Positions 42,371 through 48,254 of a DNA stretch of 48,254 nt are shown here, one piece after another. Position 1 is the stretch's first letter. Every line of letters begins with the position of its first letter. Where the stretch lies: positions 1 to 48,254 of the forward strand of contig NZ_JAPDMU010000007.1 of assembly GCF_026319325.1 (NCBI RefSeq), given 5' to 3'. Origin of the DNA: Methylophaga sp. OBS3 (lineage in GTDB: Bacteria > Pseudomonadota > Gammaproteobacteria > Nitrosococcales > Methylophagaceae). Under the pieces are notes generated by a model, which did no database searches, was not told where the DNA came from, and saw only the letters and a list, made by a program, of their open reading frames with translations. Position numbers and translations under genes: made by a program.

Positions 42371-43363
42371 GTGAGCGCTAACTTACCTAACTTTGATCAG
42401 CTTGCCATCGAAGCCTTACTTGAGGTTGTCAGTGATGGCATCTGGTTTTGGCATGCTGACACGGGATATGTGTATCGCAGTCCTGGCTGGTACACCATGC
42501 TCGGTTACAATCCTCACTCGCTAGATAATACGGTCTTCACATGGGAGAGCGTCATTCATACCGATGACTACCCCAAAGTCATGAAGCACTTTGAGCAATA
42601 TATCGCAGGTTCTATAGACGCTTACCTTATCGAATATCGCTGCCGAACCAAGCGCAATGATTTTATCTGGATAAGAGATCAGGCACTGATTATCGATAGA
42701 GCCGAAGATGGTTCAGTGTCTCGAATGATTGGTGCCCACCATGATATCGATGCAGAAAAAAGTCTCGATCAAGTTGATAAATATCAGTCACAAAATCTGC
42801 AAAATATTATCGATGAACGCACAGCCGAACTCTATCGAATCAACAAACTGCTGACCCAAAAAGCTGCCGAAGCTGAACGAAATGCCACAACCGACTACCT
42901 GACCTCACTTTCCAATCGATTTAATTTTGAAAAGTGTCTGGAAACTGAAATCGCCCGCGCCAAACGTTTTCAGGAAGCTATCGCCTTAATTGTTTTTGAT
43001 TTAGATAACTTCAAACAAATCAATGATCGCCATGGTCACCCAACTGGCGATGAGGTCTTAATTAGCGTAGGCAAAGTCTTGCATGCCTCCGTCAGAGAAA
43101 TTGATGTTGCCTCAAGATGGGGAGGTGATGAATTCGCCCTATTACTCCCCAATACTAGCCTTGACCAAGCGATGGCCGTTGCAGAAAAACTTCGGGTATC
43201 AATTACTGAGGTAATGCAACAACTCGACTTAAATAGCAGCGCCAGCTTTGGCGTAGTCGAACTTTTAAAAGATGAATCAAAATTAGACTTTTTACGCCGC
43301 GCTGATAATGCTCTATACCAATCAAAAAACGCAGGTAGAAATACCGTCTCTACACACGTTTAA
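42371..43363 (+). CDS. PAS-GGDEF diguanylate cyclase
   Basis: This 330-residue protein starts at a GTG behind GGAG (the ATG two bases earlier runs into a stop). A PAS domain (about 10-135, DGIWFWHADTGYVYRSPGWY) and a coiled linker lead to a GGDEF domain with RWGGDEFALLLP. An RxxD inhibitory site (REID) lies five residues before GGDEF, so product inhibition by c-di-GMP is expected. No membrane segment is present. Its stop overlaps that of copB (convergent). Confidence 0.93.
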   Translation: MSANLPNFDQLAIEALLEVVSDGIWFWHADTGYVYRSPGWYTMLGYNPHSLDNTVFTWESVIHTDDYPKVMKHFEQYIAGSIDAYLIEYRCRTKRNDFIWIRDQALIIDRAEDGSVSRMIGAHHDIDAEKSLDQVDKYQSQNLQNIIDERTAELYRINKLLTQKAAEAERNATTDYLTSLSNRFNFEKCLETEIARAKRFQEAIALIVFDLDNFKQINDRHGHPTGDEVLISVGKVLHASVREIDVASRWGGDEFALLLPNTSLDQAMAVAEKLRVSITEVMQQLDLNSSASFGVVELLKDESKLDFLRRADNALYQSKNAGRNTVSTHV

Positions 43364-44250
43364 AACCAAAACTTCAAACCAGCCACAAAACTCACTCGAC
43401 GGGCATCTTCGCCCTCTTCTCTCATCAAAGATTTGGTTTCACCGTAGGCATTTTGCCATTCGACGCCAATATACGGTGCAAACTCAGGCACAAACTCATA
43501 ACGCAATCTAAGCCCTGCTGTTAATGACGAAAAGTCATCACCAATACCTCGGTCAACATCCGACTTGGTGTAATACGTCGCTTCAACACGTGGCTGCAAA
43601 ATCAGCTTTTGCGTCAGTAATAATTCGTAATCGGCTTCTAAACGAAAGGCCGCTCGCCCCGAGTCTGACACATATGCCGTGGCATCTACCTCAAACCAAT
43701 ACGGTGCCAACCCTTGAAACCCCGCCGCGAGCCATGTGCGATTTGGCCCATCACCACTATCTTGTCTGAGACCAATCTGGGCATCCCAAAAACTCGACAC
43801 GGCTGAAGAAAAGAGTAATTCGGTACGTGCTTCTTCAAGGCGAGAATCATTTACCTCACCTTCAGCTTTCAGCACCAACCGCTGATAGTCTTTGCCATAC
43901 CAAGCAAAAACATCATATTCGGTCGACACATCGCCCTGATAAAAGCGCTGCTCTAAGCGATTCACAAACAAAGCCGCAGACGTCATTTCATGCGCCATCG
44001 CTGGTCGTTCAACATTTTTACCAAATGCCAAATCACCGGCATAAGCGTGCGGATCACGTAACGATGAGGTATCAACCTCATCACCGTGCGTTGAATGATC
44101 ATGTTGCATGGTTGGCTGCGATGATGGCTCAGGCATTTCCATCATTTGATGATGCTCATGGTGCATATCACCATGGCCACTATGTTCACCCTCGGCAAAA
44201 CTAGTCTGAGCAAAACCAGCGATCATCACCGCCAATAACACCTGCCTCAT
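43360..44250 (-). CDS. copB: Copper resistance outer-membrane protein CopB
   Basis: About 296 residues from ATG 44248-44250, which overlaps the copA stop (ATGA) and opens a signal peptide (RQVLLAVMIAGFAQTSFAEG). A His/Met-rich stretch follows (HSGHGDMHHEHHQMMEMP), then a beta-barrel region ending in FVAGLKFWF. CopB is thought to sequester copper in the outer membrane. A longer frame to 44316 lies inside copA and is rejected. Confidence 0.93.
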   Translation of the reverse strand: MRQVLLAVMIAGFAQTSFAEGEHSGHGDMHHEHHQMMEMPEPSSQPTMQHDHSTHGDEVDTSSLRDPHAYAGDLAFGKNVERPAMAHEMTSAALFVNRLEQRFYQGDVSTEYDVFAWYGKDYQRLVLKAEGEVNDSRLEEARTELLFSSAVSSFWDAQIGLRQDSGDGPNRTWLAAGFQGLAPYWFEVDATAYVSDSGRAAFRLEADYELLLTQKLILQPRVEATYYTKSDVDRGIGDDFSSLTAGLRLRYEFVPEFAPYIGVEWQNAYGETKSLMREEGEDARRVSFVAGLKFWF

Positions 44251-45965
44251 GAAACCACCACCTGACGGAACATGCCCGCTTTCATGTGGTACATCAAATG
44301 ACAATGCCAAGCCCATTGCCCCAAGGCATCCGCCGTCACCAAAAAACTCACCCGCTGTGCGGGTTGCACCATGATCGTGTGCTGCCTGTTAATCACTTGC
44401 TGTTGTTCATCGAGCAAATCACTCCACATTCCATGCAGATGCATCGGATGCGTCATCATCGTGTCATTGTGCAATGTCACTTTCAGGCGTTCGTTATATC
44501 GAAAATGAATGGGTGACGAATCGGCAAACGACAAACCATCAAATGACCAGGTATAACGCTCCATATTGCCAGTCAGATGCAGCTCGATTTCACGTTTGGG
44601 TTCGCGTTTATCCTCAAAATACCGATCCAACGAATGCAGATCGGCATAGGTCAACACTTTACGACCATTATTTCTTAGCCCGACACCGGGATCATCCAAA
44701 TTAGTTCTCGGCGTATCGACACGCATATCGACACTTGGGCCAAACTCAGTTGACGCATGCCTCACTACCGGTGCATTCGCTGCCATTGCCTGATGCATGG
44801 TGTGATCCATTGAGGTCATATCATGCATCATCGCCCCCATCATATCGGCCATGGTTAACCATTGTGGTGGATCAACATCTGGCACCGATGCTGTCATCTC
44901 AGGGTGTGGCGTAAGCGTGCCTCGGGTAAAACCCGAGCGGCCAATTGTCTGAGAAAAAATCGTATAGGCTTGTTCTGAGGATGGCATCACAATGACATCG
45001 TAAGTTTCCCCAGAGCCAAAACGAAACTCATCCACCGTCACCGGCTCAACATCAATGCCATCAACCTGCACCACCGTCATTTTTAGCCCCGGAATACGCA
45101 CATCAAATATTGACTGCGTACCACTACTAATAAAACGTAATCGAACTCGCTCACCTTTTTTAAATAGACCGGTCCAATTTGCCGCTGGCGGCTGACCATT
45201 CATTAAATAGGTATAAGTCATCGATGACACATCAGCCAGATCGGTTGGGCTCATCCGCATCTCATTCCACATTTGCCGATCTTTGACCGTTTGTCCTAAG
45301 CCTTTTTGCTGCGCCTCATTGATAAAGTCGCCCAAGGTTGGCTTATGCATATTGAAATAATCACTTTGCTTTTTCAGTTTATGAAAAACATCCATCGGAT
45401 CCTCATCCGTCCAATCCGATAACTGAATGATGTAATCACGATCAGCTTTTATCGACTCCCCCTCAGCGGGATCGATAATGATCGCACCGTACATACCCGT
45501 TTGCTCTTGAAAACCCGAGTGCGAGTGATACCAATAAGTCCCCGACTGCTGCACCTTAAAGGTATAGGTAAATTCCTGCCCAGCGCCGATGCCATCAAAA
45601 CTAATGCCCGGCACCCCATCCATTTGATACGGCAAAATGATGCCGTGCCAATGAATCGACGTACTGGTTTTTAGCCGGTTTTTAATTTTTATAGTGACCG
45701 TATCACCTTGTTTCCAACGTAAAGTCGGGCCCGGTATCGAGCCATTAATGGTCGTCGCTAGTCTGGGTTTACCGGTAAAGTTCACGAGCGTCTCATCAAT
45801 CACCAACTCAAAGTATTGACCAGTTAAAACAGGCGCCGTGCCAATCTCTGTATTAGCAATATTGTTAGTCGCATAACTGGGTTGAAAAATGGCAGTGCCA
45901 ATCCCAACCGCACCTAAACCTTGTACAAATCGTCTTCTCGTTAGATTCATTTCACTAGTAATCAT
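44247..45965 (-). CDS. copA: Multicopper oxidase CopA (Tat-exported copper resistance)
   Basis: This 572-residue periplasmic oxidase has a twin-arginine signal (LTRRRFVQGLGAVGIG) and copper sites HWHGIILP, WYHSHSGFQ, HPMHLHGMW and WAWHCHLMYHMKAGM. A Met-rich loop (ADMMGAMMHDMTSMDHTMHQ) is typical of CopA. The start may be ATG 45965 or, five codons in, ATG 45950. It is translationally coupled to copB; no copRS or cop ATPase is in the window. Confidence 0.95.
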   Translation of the reverse strand: MITSEMNLTRRRFVQGLGAVGIGTAIFQPSYATNNIANTEIGTAPVLTGQYFELVIDETLVNFTGKPRLATTINGSIPGPTLRWKQGDTVTIKIKNRLKTSTSIHWHGIILPYQMDGVPGISFDGIGAGQEFTYTFKVQQSGTYWYHSHSGFQEQTGMYGAIIIDPAEGESIKADRDYIIQLSDWTDEDPMDVFHKLKKQSDYFNMHKPTLGDFINEAQQKGLGQTVKDRQMWNEMRMSPTDLADVSSMTYTYLMNGQPPAANWTGLFKKGERVRLRFISSGTQSIFDVRIPGLKMTVVQVDGIDVEPVTVDEFRFGSGETYDVIVMPSSEQAYTIFSQTIGRSGFTRGTLTPHPEMTASVPDVDPPQWLTMADMMGAMMHDMTSMDHTMHQAMAANAPVVRHASTEFGPSVDMRVDTPRTNLDDPGVGLRNNGRKVLTYADLHSLDRYFEDKREPKREIELHLTGNMERYTWSFDGLSFADSSPIHFRYNERLKVTLHNDTMMTHPMHLHGMWSDLLDEQQQVINRQHTIMVQPAQRVSFLVTADALGQWAWHCHLMYHMKAGMFRQVVVS

Positions 45966-46192
45966 GATGCCGATAAATCAGCTGACAATTTAAGGCAACA
46001 CAGGTTCAGATGCTAGCGCTCACAAGTCGCTTAACCTTGCAAATTACAACTTAGATACACCGCTCAATATCTGATAAGCCTATTTTTCGACATCTGTCTA
46101 TGCCCTATTTAGGTCATATCGGCTTTTTTCTTAACTTTGTATTATCCCCGCTTATCACCACCAACCCAGTGTTTTTGATAAGGATTTTAATC

Positions 46193-48254
46193 ATGGTCTC
46201 TCGCCCAAAAGCGGCTTTATGCCCACTCTCTGCCGCTATCTTGCTGGCTATTTCGTCACCAGCTTTTTCAGCCAGCTTTACCGTCGAAGATGGGGAGACC
46301 GTTAACTTTCAACAACTAAACGAAGGGGAAATCGGCACCATTGAAGCAGGCGGTACCGTATCAAGTGGCGGAACGGCAGTGGCAATTCATGGCTCAAATA
46401 CCACGCTAGATAATGCGGGTACAATTTCATCACCTGCTAATCGAGCCATTGCGGTCGACCCCAACCTAAACAATATCGCGCTATTCAATAGCGGTACTAT
46501 CCTGTCACAAGAAAGCCTTGATTTACATAATGCCTCCGACAGTCAGTTTATTAATAGTGGTTTTATTCGAGTAACATATGGCCACGGTATAAACTCAACT
46601 GGAGACAATAATACATTTCTCAATACCGGCCGTATGGAGATCTCATTTGGCAATAGGAGTGTTTTCAACATTATCAATGCCAACAATATTCGTATTGAAA
46701 ATCAGGGTGAAATAGAAGCTTCAAATAATACTTACGCTCGCGGTATTTTCACCTCAGGCAATAACCACCTGATTCTCAATAGCGGCAGTATCCTCACTTA
46801 CGGACAATATTCTGAAGCGATTTCGACCAGTGCCACGAATAGTCTGATTGATAATAGCGGCACAATTACCACACGTAATGTTGAATCTCATGGCATTGAG
46901 TCCACTGGTGCCAATAACCAAATCATTAATAGCGGTACGATTAACACACATGGTGGTCAATCACATGGCATTGAGTCCACCGGCGCTAATAACCAAATCC
47001 TCAATAGCGGTACGATTACAACACATGGTGAAGAGGCCGTTGGTATTGAATCACAAGGCGGTAATGCCAATATCATTAATAACGGCACAATTATGACAAA
47101 TGGCCGCTGGGGATTCGGCATTGCTTTGAGAGGCAGCAATGCTACCCTCAACAACAGTGGCAGCATCACTACTAGCGCCGACTATTCACATGGTATTTTT
47201 TCAACGGACATTAACGCTATCATCCACAATATCGGTAGCATCTCTACTAGCGCCAGAGAGTCCTTCGGCATTTATTCATCTGGCGACAATAGCACCGTTA
47301 ATAATAGCGGTAGCATCACGACCACTAATGATTATGCATATGGGATTTATTCGTCAGGCAGTAACACTAGCATCAACAATGGCAGCATTATTACCAGTGG
47401 CTCCAACTCACACGGCATTTATGCTCAAGAAAACGATGCCACCATCATCAATAACGGCAGCATCTTAACAACGGGCGACCCTGCTAATGGCATCCGCGCT
47501 TTAGGTGATAACGCTATTATTTATAACCTCGGCTCAATATCTGTATCCGGTGAGTCTTACGGTATTTCCTCATCAGGTGACAATGCCAATATTTTCAATG
47601 CTGGCAGCGTATCAACTGCCGATGATTATTCTTATGCCATTCGATCTTCAGGTGATGATGACAATATTGTTAACACTGGAAATATTTTTACAGCAGGTTT
47701 TGAATCCGAAGGTATTCGCTCGACTGGCGACAACGCAACCATTAATAACAGCGGCATCATTCAGACTGATGGAGGGGAAGCAAATGCCATTATCGTTGAG
47801 GGTAATAATGTCACTATCAATAACAGTGGCTTTTTAGTCGCTAATGGCATTGATAGTTATGCTGTTTTTGGACGCTCAGGCGCCTCAAACATCACACTTA
47901 ACATTCTCCCAGGTTCGCAAATGTTGGGTGGTATCGACTTGGGTGACACCGGCGATAATGACACGGCCAATATTTATGCGGGTGGCATATCCGGTTATTT
48001 GACCATGGACAATGTCGAAAACATTAATGTCTTTGGTAATGGTGTATTAATTGGTAACACCACCATCACCGATGGCCAAACTACCTCAACACGTGCACAA
48101 GTTGTTACCGTGGACCCCACCGGCGAGTCAGCTCGCAGTGTGGCTTTGTCAGGGATGACCTCGTCTATTCACGGTGTGATTAATCAACGTATGAATCATG
48201 CAGCACCGTTAAAGCCAGTCCAGTTAGCGTCGCTTGAACTCTCAGACGGCATGT
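46193..48254 (+). CDS. Large autotransporter adhesin-like protein (3' end beyond window)
   Basis: This frame, open to the last base (687 codons so far), begins with a signal peptide (1-30, ending SPAFSA). It has more than 20 beta-helix repeats of 20-25 residues with NNSGSITTS-like cores, and the linker ARSVALSGMTSSIHGVINQ that precedes the barrel. It closely matches the island autotransporter (30167-32224) in the first mature residues (SFTVEDGET), the pre-barrel linker and the LKPVQLASLELS segment. It has roughly twice as many passenger repeats. An AAGGA site lies 10 bases before the ATG. Confidence 0.93.
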   Translation, partial: MVSRPKAALCPLSAAILLAISSPAFSASFTVEDGETVNFQQLNEGEIGTIEAGGTVSSGGTAVAIHGSNTTLDNAGTISSPANRAIAVDPNLNNIALFNSGTILSQESLDLHNASDSQFINSGFIRVTYGHGINSTGDNNTFLNTGRMEISFGNRSVFNIINANNIRIENQGEIEASNNTYARGIFTSGNNHLILNSGSILTYGQYSEAISTSATNSLIDNSGTITTRNVESHGIESTGANNQIINSGTINTHGGQSHGIESTGANNQILNSGTITTHGEEAVGIESQGGNANIINNGTIMTNGRWGFGIALRGSNATLNNSGSITTSADYSHGIFSTDINAIIHNIGSISTSARESFGIYSSGDNSTVNNSGSITTTNDYAYGIYSSGSNTSINNGSIITSGSNSHGIYAQENDATIINNGSILTTGDPANGIRALGDNAIIYNLGSISVSGESYGISSSGDNANIFNAGSVSTADDYSYAIRSSGDDDNIVNTGNIFTAGFESEGIRSTGDNATINNSGIIQTDGGEANAIIVEGNNVTINNSGFLVANGIDSYAVFGRSGASNITLNILPGSQMLGGIDLGDTGDNDTANIYAGGISGYLTMDNVENINVFGNGVLIGNTTITDGQTTSTRAQVVTVDPTGESARSVALSGMTSSIHGVINQRMNHAAPLKPVQLASLELSDGM

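Noticed and set aside
46300..47900. DNA repeats resembling an array
   Set aside because: The periodicity comes from imperfect 20-25-residue protein repeats of the autotransporter passenger, with varied DNA.

Overview
The window looks like a chromosomal segment of a methylotrophic gammaproteobacterium, most likely Methylophaga or a close relative. The evidence is a PQQ methanol dehydrogenase of the lanthanide type (xoxF), a free-standing pqqA, two NarL-type two-component systems (one kinase resembling MoxY), soxYZ, and moderate-to-low GC gammaproteobacterial housekeeping genes. The genus is an inference; no rRNA is present.

Region 1 (1-10471) is chromosomal backbone. From right to left on the minus strand runs bepA-like protease, soxY, soxZ, histidine kinase and response regulator, joined by start/stop overlaps. 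Then come pqqA with its own terminator, a second kinase/regulator pair, and the 5' part of xoxF, which runs off the left edge. A TusA-like gene, a DUF502 membrane protein and an SdiA-regulated-type protein follow on the right.

Region 2 (10472-38385) is a composite genomic island inserted in a tRNA-Arg(CCU) gene. A displaced tRNA 3' half lies at 10472-10523, the intact tRNA at 29797-29873, and tRNA 5' halves at 32281-32337 and 38344-38385. There are two tyrosine integrases (10694 and 33761). The first element (about 10472-29846) carries a decayed nucleotide-hydrolase-like gene, a periplasmic ClpP-like protein, a serine resolvase, a complete type I restriction-modification locus (hsdM, hsdS, hsdR plus a YgjP-like metallopeptidase), an AlpA/HUH-Rep pair, and a cluster around a WYL-domain regulator. 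Three near-identical dyads, NCGACA-N5-TGTCGN, sit in front of three transcription units. They tie the regulator to a metallophosphatase operon, an orphan 208-residue protein, and a HEPN/GIY-YIG operon. I consider this WYL-controlled set the best candidate for an undescribed (probably anti-phage or stress) system. The second element (about 29834-38385) carries an autotransporter adhesin, a HEPN-like/helical-repeat pair, a membrane NERD protein and an unusual HNH-HIT fusion.

Region 3 (38386-48254) returns to backbone: a DUF2061 protein, a Na/Pi cotransporter, a small membrane protein, a renalase-like flavoprotein, a PAS-GGDEF diguanylate cyclase, copper resistance copA-copB, and the start of a second autotransporter. 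That one is a clear paralogue of the island autotransporter and is cut by the right edge.
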